DNA of 64,000 nucleotides from contig JAFTZM010000033.1 of assembly GCA_017464525.1 (NCBI GenBank), positions 124,001 to 188,000 on the forward strand. The letters run 5' to 3'. Shown piece by piece: positions 52,970 through 62,490 of this stretch. The DNA is from Clostridia bacterium (GTDB lineage Bacteria > Bacillota > Clostridia > Oscillospirales > QAKW01). The notes under the pieces are model-generated. The model did not search any database. It saw only the letters and a program-made list of their open reading frames with translations, and was not told where the DNA came from. The first letter of the stretch is position 1, and every line of letters begins with the position of its first letter. The position numbers and the translations under genes were made by a program.

Positions 52970-54861
52970 CAGTTTTCTAATTCATGAAGCCAGATCTCGG
53001 AAGAAGCATCTGTAGGCATTTGAAGATCTCCCCGAGGGGAAAGGGACACAGAACCAACTTTCGGACCATCCGGTAAGCAGGAACGCTTGAATTGCTGATT
53101 AAAGAACCGGCGCAGGAAGGTGCGCAGCCAATGGGTCAGCACCTCGTTGGTATAGGTATTTCCAAAAGTGTATTTGGCCAGCCGAAGCAGTTTTTGCGGC
53201 TTGAAACCAAACCGGAAAAAGTGGTACAGATAAAAATCATGAAGCTCATAGGGGCCAACAAGATCTTCGGTTTTTTGTGCGATCTCTCCATCTTGATTTG
53301 TTGGTAAAAGCTCGGGCGAAACGGGGGTATCCACAATATCGATCAGAGTCTTGCGCAACTCTTCCTGAGAGTGTTCGGCTTCATACCGTACCAGATAGCG
53401 GACGAGAGTTTTGGGTACAGAAGCATTTACGCCGTACATGGACATATGATCCCCGTTGTAGGTGGCCCACCCAAGCGCCAGCTCGGATAGATCGCCTGTT
53501 CCGACCAAAAGTCCGCCCCTTTGATTGGCGATATCCATTAACACCTGCGTGCGTTCCCTGGCCTGAGCATTTTCAAAGGTAACATCATAATTATTTTCAT
53601 CCTGACCTATATCGACGAAATGCTGCTGAACTGATTTTGTAATATCCACTTCCTTTAATTCAACCCCAAGCTCTTTACAAAGGGAAAGGGCGTTCTTTTT
53701 GGTTCTGGAGGAGGTGCCGAAGCAGGGCATAGTTACAGCCAAAATATCGCTGCAGGGTCTGTTTAATAGCTTCATGGCACGTACGGCCACAAGCAACGCC
53801 AGAGTGCTGTCTAATCCGCCGGAAATGCCGATAACAGCACATTTGGCATAGGTGTGGCTCAATCTTTTTTTAAGGCCGTATGCCTGGGTTTGCAGAATAG
53901 ATTCAGCTCGTTTTTTGAGGTTCTCCAAATCAGACGGAACAAAGGGATTAGGCTCGTAATACCTTGTTAGTTCAGTTTTATGTACATCCTGGGAAAAAAC
54001 AACAACAGAACAACCGTCATATTTCATCTGATAGCCGCTGTCTTTTTGGCGGTCGGCAGAAAGGCGCTGCAGATCGATTTCGGATATCAGCAGATCACTG
54101 CACTCAAAGGACTTGTTTTCGGCCAGAATTGTTCCGCTTTCCGCAATCAGGTGGTTCCGGGAAAAAACTGCATCTTGGGTAGATTCTTCCGGGCCGGCAT
54201 TAGCATTAACATATCCTGCATAGAGCCGTGCGGAGTTGGCAGAGAACATCAGTTTTCGGTATTCATCGGTTCCGACAGTCTCCGTTGCGGCAGAAGGGGA
54301 GGCGATGATCATGGCGCCGGCAGCAGTTAGACGCTCGGCTGCTTGATTTTGAGCCCATACATCTTCACCGATTTCAACGCCGAAGCAGTATTCGGCAAGT
54401 TGATCGTGCTGAAATAGCAGATCTGTGCCAAAAGGAATTTCTTCACCGTTGAAAAAGAATACTTCATTTCCTGTTAGTTCAGCACTGGAAGTGAATTGAC
54501 GGCTCTTAACGGTTTTTTGGGGAACGATCCCTAAAATACTGCCTTGAGAAAAAACGGCGGCACAATTGAAAAGCTTATTCTGATATTTTATAGGCAGCCC
54601 TGCAATAACAGTAGGGTAGGTATTTTCAGTAGATGTGCAGATTTCGCCGAGAGCTTCCAAAGCGTTATCCAGCAACAAATTATTATAAAACAGATCCCCG
54701 CAGGTATATCCGGTGATACAAAGCTCAGGCAAAACCAATAGATTCGCCTTACTTTGATCGGCTAACCGAATGATTCGGATAATCTCCTGTGCATTCTTTT
54801 GCGGATTACCAACCGTTACAGCAACGCTTCCGGCAGCAACTTTAATAAAACCGTCCTTCAT
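52969..54861 (-). CDS. nadE: NAD synthetase, two-domain type, glutaminase Cys replaced by Gly
   Basis: Makes NAD from nicotinate adenine dinucleotide. 630 residues: an N-terminal nitrilase-type glutaminase domain (1-280) and a C-terminal synthetase with ATP P-loop SGGLDSTLAL and GTGDLSELALGWATYNGDHMSMY. The nitrilase Glu (PELCITGY, Glu46) and Lys (VPQKTVK, Lys116) are kept, but the catalytic Cys position (normally EICED) reads EIGED, Gly165. The glutaminase may be inactive, leaving ammonia as nitrogen donor. ATG 54861 follows AGGAG; the GTG at 54870 overlaps it. Confidence 0.92.
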   Translation of the reverse strand: MKDGFIKVAAGSVAVTVGNPQKNAQEIIRIIRLADQSKANLLVLPELCITGYTCGDLFYNNLLLDNALEALGEICTSTENTYPTVIAGLPIKYQNKLFNCAAVFSQGSILGIVPQKTVKSRQFTSSAELTGNEVFFFNGEEIPFGTDLLFQHDQLAEYCFGVEIGEDVWAQNQAAERLTAAGAMIIASPSAATETVGTDEYRKLMFSANSARLYAGYVNANAGPEESTQDAVFSRNHLIAESGTILAENKSFECSDLLISEIDLQRLSADRQKDSGYQMKYDGCSVVVFSQDVHKTELTRYYEPNPFVPSDLENLKKRAESILQTQAYGLKKRLSHTYAKCAVIGISGGLDSTLALLVAVRAMKLLNRPCSDILAVTMPCFGTSSRTKKNALSLCKELGVELKEVDITKSVQQHFVDIGQDENNYDVTFENAQARERTQVLMDIANQRGGLLVGTGDLSELALGWATYNGDHMSMYGVNASVPKTLVRYLVRYEAEHSQEELRKTLIDIVDTPVSPELLPTNQDGEIAQKTEDLVGPYELHDFYLYHFFRFGFKPQKLLRLAKYTFGNTYTNEVLTHWLRTFLRRFFNQQFKRSCLPDGPKVGSVSLSPRGDLQMPTDASSEIWLHELEN

Positions 54862-54891
54862 TGATATCACTCCTGAATTTTTAATAATATA

Positions 54892-54920
54892 ATTTTATGC
54901 GTATTTTTATCTTTTGTCAA
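54892..54920 (-). promoter_or_regulatory. Sigma-A promoter of nadE
   Basis: Minus-strand TTGACA (54915-54920), 17 bases, TAAAAT (54892-54897). Confidence 0.75.
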
Positions 54921-54945
54921 CCGATTATTTCTTTTATAAAAAGTA

Positions 54946-54974
54946 TTGTTTTTTAGGTCATTTTTTGTTATAAT
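54946..54974 (+). promoter_or_regulatory. Promoter of mltG
   Basis: TTGTTT (54946-54951), 17 bases, TATAAT (54969-54974), divergent from the nadE promoter. Confidence 0.65.
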
Positions 54975-55002
54975 CAATTAAAATGCTTTGAAGGGGTTTT
55001 CT

Positions 55003-56076
55003 ATGAAGAAAAAAACCATTTTTTTAATCGGAATAGCAGTTTTTTTATTATTTGTCGTTATCGGATGCATCATTCTTGTTCCGAAAATCAAGGGTTATTT
55101 GCCCTATTACTATGATAAAAACGGCAAAAATCAAGAGGACAAGCCGTATACATTAACGATTGAAAAAACCGATTTTGAAAATGAGGTTGCTGCCGAATTG
55201 GCAGAAAACGGCATCATTTGTTCTTCTGCTCGTTTTTTGAACTATATCAAGGAAAATTACCCTAATTTCGTGTGGTATAACGGTATATATCATCTGAATG
55301 CAAATATGTCTTACAAGGAATTGTGCGAAGCGTTATCGGAACCGGATGAAAAGCTTGATTATGTAAAATTCGTTGTTCCGGAAGGGAAGACCGTTCGCGA
55401 AATTGCAAAGATCGTTGCAGAAAGCGGGCTGTGCACCGAAGAGGAGTTTCTGGCTGCGGCAGATAGCTATGATTACGACTATTCCTTTGTGAATGAGCTG
55501 AAGAAGCGGGATCAAAGCCTGATCGGTTACAAGCTGGAGGGATATCTGTTCCCGGCAACCTATGAGTTCCGTGCAGATACAGTTACATCTCATGAAATTG
55601 TAAATAAAATGCTGAAAACCTTTTCGGAATATATAACAGATGAAATGTTCTCCAAGGCCGGTACTCTGGGCTTATCGTTAAATGAATTTATTACATTCGG
55701 GTCTGTTGTTCAGGCAGAAGCATTTGGGAAGGATTCTATGGTAAAGGTTTCTTCGGTCTTCTGGAACCGTTTGAATTCCAATGATATGCGTCTGCTTCAA
55801 TCAGATCCCACCACGAACTACGCCCAATCATTAAATGACCTGGAGCGTTATTCTGCCGACATGAAGAGGGCTTATGATACCTATAGTTGTATCGGGCTTC
55901 CAGTGGGCCCCACGAACTGTCCGGGAATTGATGTACTGAATGCCGTTTTAGCACCGGAAGAAACAGATTATTTTTATTTCGTTACAGATAAGAATGGCAA
56001 TTTTTATTTTAATAAAACACTGGCAGACCATAACCGTACTATCAAATCACTTGTAAGCCAGGGACTTTGGGCATAA
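55003..56076 (+). CDS. mltG: Endolytic transglycosylase MltG (YceG-like)
   Basis: Membrane-anchored enzyme that cleaves nascent glycan strands. 357 residues: N-terminal helix (about 4-27), then a YceG domain with PEGKTVREIAKI, the catalytic Glu in SVVQAEAFG, and LQSDPTTNYA and PTNCPGIDVLNAVL. ATG 55003 follows GAAGGGG; the TTG at 54988 overlaps that site. The usual GRIPIGNPG-type end is changed to SCIGLPVGPTNCPG. Confidence 0.92.
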   Translation: MKKKTIFLIGIAVFLLFVVIGCIILVPKIKGYLPYYYDKNGKNQEDKPYTLTIEKTDFENEVAAELAENGIICSSARFLNYIKENYPNFVWYNGIYHLNANMSYKELCEALSEPDEKLDYVKFVVPEGKTVREIAKIVAESGLCTEEEFLAAADSYDYDYSFVNELKKRDQSLIGYKLEGYLFPATYEFRADTVTSHEIVNKMLKTFSEYITDEMFSKAGTLGLSLNEFITFGSVVQAEAFGKDSMVKVSSVFWNRLNSNDMRLLQSDPTTNYAQSLNDLERYSADMKRAYDTYSCIGLPVGPTNCPGIDVLNAVLAPEETDYFYFVTDKNGNFYFNKTLADHNRTIKSLVSQGLWA

Positions 56077-56077
56077 A

Positions 56078-57697
56078 ATGATTCATATTCTATCTCAGCC
56101 GACTCTTGAAAAGATCAAGCCTGATGCAACGTCATTTAAGGATCCTTATCTCCAAGCCTCCGCATTTTGCCAGGAAGAGATCACCTATCAGCTTGTGCTT
56201 TGCAGCGATGAAATGTGTGGCGAAACAGTTTCATATGAAGTTTTACCGGGCTTTACCACTAAACTCTATCAGGTGAAGCCGGTATGCGTTTCGTGGCCTC
56301 ATTATAACGATGACCTCAAAAAGGATTATTGCATCGATTCTCCCGGCTTTTTACCCGATATTCTCGATCCCATTCCGCTGAAAGGAACTTTGCTGATCAA
56401 TAATAATATTACGGTTCTCTGGGTCAGTATTTTGGCGCGCCAGCCGGGAAACTATATTCATTCGATCCGTTTTAAAACGCGAAATTATGAACGAACCGCA
56501 AATTTTTCCGTTCATGTGCTGCCCTTAAAACTACCGGATCCGGAATTCTGCCTGGTTCCCTATATTGATCCGCAAAGTATAGCCGATTCCTATAATGTTC
56601 CCCTTTATTCCGATGTATTTTGGGAACTTTTAGAGAAATATTTCAAGATCGCACACGATGCCGGGGTCGATACCATCATTCTTCCCATCTTTCCGGTAAT
56701 CTATGACCGGGAAGTGGAATTCAAGCCCGTTCAACTGATCAGAGTAATTGAAGAAAATAAAAAGTACCGTTACAACTATGACCTGCTGGATTGCTGGCTT
56801 TTTCTAATGAAAAAATGCGGAATCAATAATATTGTTATTCCGCCGATCTTTCCATCCTTCAGAAACATTCAGTGCCCGGAGATCATTTGCCAGTCCGGCA
56901 GGATGGAGACTGTACTGTTCGACGCGAATGCTGATATGCGTTCCTCGGAATACACCACTTTTATTCGCAGATTCTTGAAGGCGTTTCTTCTTCATCTGGA
57001 GGAATTTAAATTTGATGGGGAAGTAGAGTTTCAAATCAGCAGCCGGCCGCTTTATATTGATACAGAAGCCTATAAGGATTGCCGGGCTGCAGTTTTTGAT
57101 GCAATTAAACGGCGTAAAGTAACGGACGCTTTGGTGGATATCCATTTTTATGATACAAAACTATCGGCAATGCCGTCGATTTATTTGCATGATTTAAAAG
57201 AATTTTTGCGGGATGATATTACCATTACCTGCCATACTGTAAGTCTCGATATCAATTCTTCCGCAGATGTTTTTAACTTTCTGATCGCAGCGCCCGCAGT
57301 ACGTCTGAGATCCATGGGGTTATTTTCGTATTATCACAATATATTCAGAGTTTTAAATCTCGGATTTAATCTATGCCTGAGCAAGGATGGAAAGGCGGTA
57401 GATCTCAAATTGGATACAGACAACGGTGGTTCCTATCCTTCTGGAAGCTGTTCTTTGGTATATCCCGGCATGAACGGGCCACTTTCTTCAGTTCGTTTGA
57501 AGCAGATTCAATTGGCGGCGCAGGATTTCAGACTGTTGCGACTGGTTGACAGATACATTCCGCGCAGCAAGCTATTAAAGCTGCTCGAACGGGATTTTGG
57601 GATCACGCCGGAATACCTCGATGTTACTGCCGAGTCTTACCTGAAATTTAAAGAAAAAATATATGAGTATATTGAAAAAGAGTTTTTAAAGGAATGA
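56078..57697 (+). CDS. DUF4091 protein, glycoside-hydrolase-like
   Basis: 539 residues without signal peptide. An N-terminal beta region, a middle barrel-like part (AHDAGVDTIILPIFPV, KKCGINNIVIPPIFPS), and the DUF4091 end LVYPGMNGPLSSVRLKQIQLAAQDFRLLRL. DUF4091 occurs in GH123-like enzymes. With no export signal it would act in the cytoplasm. One base after mltG, so co-transcribed with a wall enzyme; catalytic residues could not be assigned. Confidence 0.75.
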   Translation: MIHILSQPTLEKIKPDATSFKDPYLQASAFCQEEITYQLVLCSDEMCGETVSYEVLPGFTTKLYQVKPVCVSWPHYNDDLKKDYCIDSPGFLPDILDPIPLKGTLLINNNITVLWVSILARQPGNYIHSIRFKTRNYERTANFSVHVLPLKLPDPEFCLVPYIDPQSIADSYNVPLYSDVFWELLEKYFKIAHDAGVDTIILPIFPVIYDREVEFKPVQLIRVIEENKKYRYNYDLLDCWLFLMKKCGINNIVIPPIFPSFRNIQCPEIICQSGRMETVLFDANADMRSSEYTTFIRRFLKAFLLHLEEFKFDGEVEFQISSRPLYIDTEAYKDCRAAVFDAIKRRKVTDALVDIHFYDTKLSAMPSIYLHDLKEFLRDDITITCHTVSLDINSSADVFNFLIAAPAVRLRSMGLFSYYHNIFRVLNLGFNLCLSKDGKAVDLKLDTDNGGSYPSGSCSLVYPGMNGPLSSVRLKQIQLAAQDFRLLRLVDRYIPRSKLLKLLERDFGITPEYLDVTAESYLKFKEKIYEYIEKEFLKE

Positions 57698-57707
57698 GGT
57701 TTTTTAA

Positions 57708-58802
57708 ATGAAGCTTGGAATTGTTGGGTTACCTAATGTTGGAAAAAGTACACTCTTTAACGCCATCACAAATGCCAAGGCGCAATCCGCAAACTATCCC
57801 TTTTGCACCATTGACCCCAATGTGGGTGTTGTCTGTGTGCCTGATAAACGGCTGGATGTCCTTGCAGAGATGAATGCATCAAAGCGTGTTGTTCCGGCTG
57901 TTATCGAGTTTGTAGATATTGCCGGCCTTGTGAAAGGCGCCTCCAAGGGCGAAGGCCTCGGTAATAAATTTCTCGGAAATATCCGGGAGGTGGATGCCAT
58001 CGTTCATGTGGTACGTTGCTTCGAGGATGATAATATTGTTCATGTGGATGGCTCTGTGGATCCCATTCGTGATATCGAAACGATTAATCTTGAATTGATC
58101 TTCTCTGATCTTGAGGTCGTTGAAAAGATGCGTGACCGTGCCGCAAAGCTGGCAAAGGGAGATAAAAAGCATCTGGCAGAGGTTGCCCTTTTTGATAAGA
58201 TCAAGGAAACCCTTGAGGCTGAACGGTTTGTGAATACCATTGAGTTTACTGAAGATGAAATGGAGATCATGAAAACAGTTTCTCTGTTGACGGATAAGCC
58301 GGTCATTTATGCAGCTAATGTTTGCGAAGAGGATTTCAAAAACGGAAAATTGAGCAATCAATATATTCAGGCCGTGCAGGAAAGAGCATCCCACGAAAAT
58401 GCGGAGGTACTGGTAATCTGCGCACGGCTTGAAGAAGAGATCAGCGAATTGAGTGAAGAGGAAAAAGAACTTTTCCTGGCAGAGCTTGGCTTTGAACACA
58501 GCGGTCTTGATCGGATGATCTCCACCTGCTACAGTCTTTTGGGTCTGATCAGCTATATTACAAGCGGTGAAATGGAAACAAAAGCCTGGACCATTACAAA
58601 CGGTACCAAAGCCCCTCAGGCAGCAGGAAAGATCCACACGGATTTTGAGCGCGGTTTTATCCGTGCCGAGGTTGTTGCGTATGATGATCTGATTGCCTGC
58701 GGCTCAATGGTTGCGGCCAAAGAAAAAGGTCTTGTGCGCAGCGAAGGAAAAGAGTATGTGATGAAGGATGGCGATGTTGTTCTTTTCCGATTCAATGTAT
58801 AA
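57708..58802 (+). CDS. ychF: Redox-regulated ATPase/GTPase YchF
   Basis: 364-residue Obg-family P-loop protein with [36 protein letters not shown] and a C-terminal TGS-like domain ([31 protein letters not shown]). Binds ribosomes; ATP-preferring in other species. AATGAGG before the ATG. A terminator follows. Confidence 0.96.
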   Translation: MKLGIVGLPNVGKSTLFNAITNAKAQSANYPFCTIDPNVGVVCVPDKRLDVLAEMNASKRVVPAVIEFVDIAGLVKGASKGEGLGNKFLGNIREVDAIVHVVRCFEDDNIVHVDGSVDPIRDIETINLELIFSDLEVVEKMRDRAAKLAKGDKKHLAEVALFDKIKETLEAERFVNTIEFTEDEMEIMKTVSLLTDKPVIYAANVCEEDFKNGKLSNQYIQAVQERASHENAEVLVICARLEEEISELSEEEKELFLAELGFEHSGLDRMISTCYSLLGLISYITSGEMETKAWTITNGTKAPQAAGKIHTDFERGFIRAEVVAYDDLIACGSMVAAKEKGLVRSEGKEYVMKDGDVVLFRFNV

Positions 58803-58804
58803 AA

Positions 58805-58831
58805 TTAAGCGGTCCGTTCCGGACCGCTTAA
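58805..58831. terminator. Terminator between ychF and the minus-strand unit
   Basis: Arms TTAAGCGGTCC and GGACCGCTTAA, five-base loop; usable from both sides. Confidence 0.8.
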
Positions 58832-59083
58832 CTATTTTAAAAAACAGATCAGAATAAGAATAGCGACCAAAGCCAGGGAAGCAAAGAATCCGATTTTCCA
58901 CCAGTTATGGGCCGGTGGCTCCTTTTGCGCCTTGATATGATGATTCATCATCCGCTCACATTCTTTAACTACATCTTTATACTGCACCTTATCACCGGAT
59001 CGTAGTATAAAGATTGCTTGCTCAAAAATATCGCTATCTGTATTATTCAACAGAACGATCTGTTTACCAACTCCTTTGATCAT
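58832..59083 (-). CDS. Small single-span membrane protein
   Basis: 83 residues: a soluble N-terminal 60 residues (KQIVLLNNTDSDIFEQAIFILR) and a C-terminal membrane helix (about 63-82), so tail-anchored. It lies 39 bases downstream of spoIIE and may be co-transcribed with it. Not recognised; a link to sporulation is only positional. Confidence 0.6.
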   Translation of the reverse strand: MIKGVGKQIVLLNNTDSDIFEQAIFILRSGDKVQYKDVVKECERMMNHHIKAQKEPPAHNWWKIGFFASLALVAILILICFLK

Positions 59084-59122
59084 ACCAACACCTCTGTTTT
59101 AGTATTGAGAGTTTTGAAATAC

Positions 59123-61288
59123 TTATTCAATATTTTTTTCAAAGCGGCATACCATTACCGTAACATCGTCGTTGGTATTACCGTTTTCTTTTGTGAGATG
59201 GTATAAAATTTTTTGAGCAAATATCCGAACGTCATTACATTGACTTTTTAAAATCACCTCTTCAAGCTGGTCGTTCAAAATGCTTAATCCATCGGAGGCC
59301 AGGATCAGGTAATCCCCGTCATCTATCTTAATGCTTGCGTGCCGCAGTCGGTCTTTTTCACTAAGCCCAAGAGGAATTCCGCCGCCTCGGATCAGATCTA
59401 TGCGATTTTGATGCAGATGAAAGCTATCGTAAGCTCCCGCTTTATAAAGATTTGCTGTTCCTTGGCAGAGATCAATGGAACAGATATCGATGGTTGCAAA
59501 TACAGTGTCCTCCCGAAAGCGTGCAACAGAACGGTATACATTCAGAGCGCCGGGAACAGATAATCCCCCGATGATTAATCTTCGAATACTGTCGATGGTC
59601 AGATCACTTTGTATTCCGGCCTCTTTTCCGCTTCCCATCCCATCGGCAAGGATCAGGTAATAAAGATCTTTGCCGGCAGAGAATCCAAGGGCTGTATCGC
59701 CGCTGATCTGCTCGCCACTTTTTGTTTTGCAAAGGGCGGCACAAGCTACGTTATAGCGGCTGCTTTCCTTTATGTGAGCGATATACTCGGTATCTGTCTC
59801 GATTATTTTTAAGGATAAACTGTTTTGAAAAAAAGGCGCGACCACTTCTTTGATAATATTTTCATAAACGATCTCATCGTGGAGTATAAAGCGAATATCA
59901 CATTTTTTACAATTGCGTTCATCAACTATAAAGTTAATTTCCTTTACAGATATTTTTCTCTTTTCAAGCAATTCTCTGATTATATTTTCTTCCTCATCCA
60001 GAAATTGAATCGGTTGATTGGAGGCTGTCATTTTAAGCTCCATTTTTTTGGAGAGATGATTCAACTGTTCCACAAGATCCTCAAAGGATTCTGCTTGGCT
60101 GAATAACAATCTTTTTTCTATAATGTCCGCCATTGCATGGGGCTTTATGCAAAAAGGGATTGCAGCTTCGATATCGCCGAAATTTTCTGTTTGCGCATAA
60201 CGGTTGGAAAGCATCTCCAGCGCATCCGCCAGCTCTTTGATGTTTTTTTCATAGCATACTGCAGCTTTAGGGCAAATACTCTGGCAATCCCTGGAGCAAG
60301 CCCGGATCAATTCCCGATCCGGTGCCTCCCGTTCGACAGTTTTGTTTTGTTTTACTGCGATATAGACCGATAAAAAGGTGCGCAACTTGTTTTTGGGAAC
60401 CAAAAAAGCAATGGCATAGGAAATTAATGGCTCAGCGAAATAAAAATAATTCCAAGGAAACTTACCGAAAAAGAACAGCACCACAAAATAAACAAGAATA
60501 TATGCCGTTAACGCAAATCGATCTGAGAATGCCGAAAAGACACAGGCTGCAAGTGTTCCTACGATCATGGCTGTAAAAATGGGCTCTCCGCCGTTTCCAA
60601 CCGCCGAAAGGATAATTCCTAAGCAACATCCGAAAACGGCAGTATGGCTTGTTTTAAAGCAATACAAAGCCAAAAAAAGAAGAAAAATTGCAACAATTCG
60701 AGCAACACTCATACCAAAAAGGTAAATGTTATGTAATGAAATGATGGTAAGCAGGATCGTGATTGCTGCAGAAATGATCTCCCGGGAGGAGAGGTAGCAG
60801 CAGTTCCGAAAAGCTTTTATGGCAAAAGAAATAAAGAATATGCAGCAACAGATCAATATGCTTTCGCAGATGAGCATTAATATATTAAATAAATCAAGCT
60901 GCCCCACCAACAAAAACAAAAATCCTGAAACAAAGCATGCGGCGGCAGAAAGCACAGCAGTTTCACTTTTACTTACTTTCAGTGATTTCTTAAAAATGAT
61001 GTAAATGATATAAATAATCGTTAAGGCAGTGATGTATTTGAAAACAGACAGATCGAAAGATTGGAGTAAAAAACCGAAGGTGCTGCCCAAATAGCAGAAG
61101 GTGGGGAAGAGCCCCATATTTCCGCTTACAGACAGCAGAATAATAGAAAACGGCGAGAAATTTTCCAGCAGCGTGCAACGTGAAGTGATCAACCCCAAGC
61201 CAACAGAAAGAACGATCCTCAGTATATAGTAAAAAGCTGATACCAAGATACGCTGCAGGCGATCCAAATGATTTTGAACTTTGATCAT
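59123..61288 (-). CDS. spoIIE: Stage II sporulation protein E (PP2C phosphatase)
   Basis: Dephosphorylates SpoIIAA to release sigma-F in the forespore. 721 residues: about ten membrane helices (residues 15-310), a central linker, then a PP2C-type domain with LADGMGSGKEAG and ASDGLSIL metal-binding motifs. ATG 61288 follows AAAGGAG at six bases; the frame extending to 61351 starts inside the promoter. This gene is strong evidence for a sporulating ancestry. Confidence 0.94.
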   Translation of the reverse strand: MIKVQNHLDRLQRILVSAFYYILRIVLSVGLGLITSRCTLLENFSPFSIILLSVSGNMGLFPTFCYLGSTFGFLLQSFDLSVFKYITALTIIYIIYIIFKKSLKVSKSETAVLSAAACFVSGFLFLLVGQLDLFNILMLICESILICCCIFFISFAIKAFRNCCYLSSREIISAAITILLTIISLHNIYLFGMSVARIVAIFLLFLALYCFKTSHTAVFGCCLGIILSAVGNGGEPIFTAMIVGTLAACVFSAFSDRFALTAYILVYFVVLFFFGKFPWNYFYFAEPLISYAIAFLVPKNKLRTFLSVYIAVKQNKTVEREAPDRELIRACSRDCQSICPKAAVCYEKNIKELADALEMLSNRYAQTENFGDIEAAIPFCIKPHAMADIIEKRLLFSQAESFEDLVEQLNHLSKKMELKMTASNQPIQFLDEEENIIRELLEKRKISVKEINFIVDERNCKKCDIRFILHDEIVYENIIKEVVAPFFQNSLSLKIIETDTEYIAHIKESSRYNVACAALCKTKSGEQISGDTALGFSAGKDLYYLILADGMGSGKEAGIQSDLTIDSIRRLIIGGLSVPGALNVYRSVARFREDTVFATIDICSIDLCQGTANLYKAGAYDSFHLHQNRIDLIRGGGIPLGLSEKDRLRHASIKIDDGDYLILASDGLSILNDQLEEVILKSQCNDVRIFAQKILYHLTKENGNTNDDVTVMVCRFEKNIE

Positions 61289-61318
61289 GTGAGACTCCTT
61301 TAAACGTTTGTTTTTTTC

Positions 61319-61351
61319 ATTATAGCTTTTTGGAAATCTCGAATTTGTCAT
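61319..61351 (-). promoter_or_regulatory. spoIIE promoter with 21-base spacer
   Basis: Minus-strand ATGACA (61346-61351), exactly 21 bases, TATAAT (61319-61324). The over-long spacing is that of the Spo0A-activated sigma-A promoters of spoIIE and spoIIG in Bacillus. A TTCGGAC just upstream loosely resembles a Spo0A box. Confidence 0.5.
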
Positions 61352-61422
61352 ATTTTGGTCCGAACAAAAATATTTTAAAAAAATTAATAGATATTTGAGT
61401 GAATATCCGTTATAATTAGGTC

Positions 61423-62490
61423 ATGGAAATGAAAATGGATAATAAATTAAATGAGATCGTAATTCCTCTGTTAACATGGTACAGAATTTACCGGCGGGAT
61501 CTTCCGTGGCGGCATGACCCAACCCCATATCGGGTTTGGGTTTCAGAGATCATGCTGCAGCAAACAAGGGTGGATCCTGTAATCCCATATTATTTGCGCT
61601 TTATGGAAATATTGCCGGATGTTGAAGCATTGGCGGCTATTTCAGAAGATGCTTTAATGAAGCTCTGGGAAGGGTTAGGCTATTACAGCAGAGCACGTAA
61701 TCTTCAAAAGGCTGCAAAACAGATCGTGGAGAACGGCGCTTTCCCCGCGGATTTTAACGGTTGGCGTTCTTTGCCCGGTATTGGTGACTATACCGCTGGT
61801 GCCATTTGTTCCATCGCAATGGGTTTGCCGACCCCTGCCGTTGACGGGAATGTCCTGCGCGTGCTTTCCCGTATTCTTGGATCCTATGAGGATATTGCCG
61901 CTCCGGCAACAAAGAAAGCTTTTACAGAAGCATTGCGGGAAGTCTACCCCTTAGGTGCTACCTCTGAATTTACCCAAAGCTTGATGGAATTGGGCGCAAT
62001 AATCTGCCTGCCCAACGGCGCTCCGTTGTGCGAGAAATGCCCTTTAAAGGAGTTATGTACAGCAAAAAAAGAGGATCTGATCGATCAGATCCCTGTTAAA
62101 AGTGAAAAAAAGAAGCGAAAAAAAGAGGAAAAAACAGTATTTATTCTGCGTTTTGGCAGCAAAATTGCCTTAAACCGCAGGCCTGAAAAGGGATTGCTTG
62201 CCAATTTATGGGAGTTCCCCAATATAAACGGCCACCTGAGCCAAAAAGATGCGTTGGATCATTTTGCGGCTGCAGACCCGCTCAGTATAACCCGCCTTTC
62301 GGAGTCTTTTCATATCTTTACCCACATCGAATGGCATATGCAGGCGTACGAAATCGTTGCCCGTTACCCTTCAGAGGAGTATATCTGGATGGAACTTGAT
62401 GATGTTTTGCTGCAAAAAGCAATACCAAGCGCCTTTCGTTGCTATACGAACTATTTAAAAGAATCCAGATACAAGGAGATACAAGAATGA
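61423..62490 (+). CDS. mutY: A/G-specific adenine glycosylase
   Basis: Removes adenine mispaired with 8-oxoguanine. 355 residues with PWRHDPTPYRVWVSEIMLQQTRV (catalytic Glu), LPGIGDYTAGAI, AVDGNVLRVLSR (catalytic Asp), the iron-sulfur loop CLPNGAPLCEKCPLKELC, and a NUDIX-like C-terminal domain. A TATAAT lies only eight bases before the ATG and there is no ribosome site, so the mRNA may be leaderless or start at one of the next ATGs (61429, 61435). Confidence 0.94.
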   Translation: MEMKMDNKLNEIVIPLLTWYRIYRRDLPWRHDPTPYRVWVSEIMLQQTRVDPVIPYYLRFMEILPDVEALAAISEDALMKLWEGLGYYSRARNLQKAAKQIVENGAFPADFNGWRSLPGIGDYTAGAICSIAMGLPTPAVDGNVLRVLSRILGSYEDIAAPATKKAFTEALREVYPLGATSEFTQSLMELGAIICLPNGAPLCEKCPLKELCTAKKEDLIDQIPVKSEKKKRKKEEKTVFILRFGSKIALNRRPEKGLLANLWEFPNINGHLSQKDALDHFAAADPLSITRLSESFHIFTHIEWHMQAYEIVARYPSEEYIWMELDDVLLQKAIPSAFRCYTNYLKESRYKEIQE

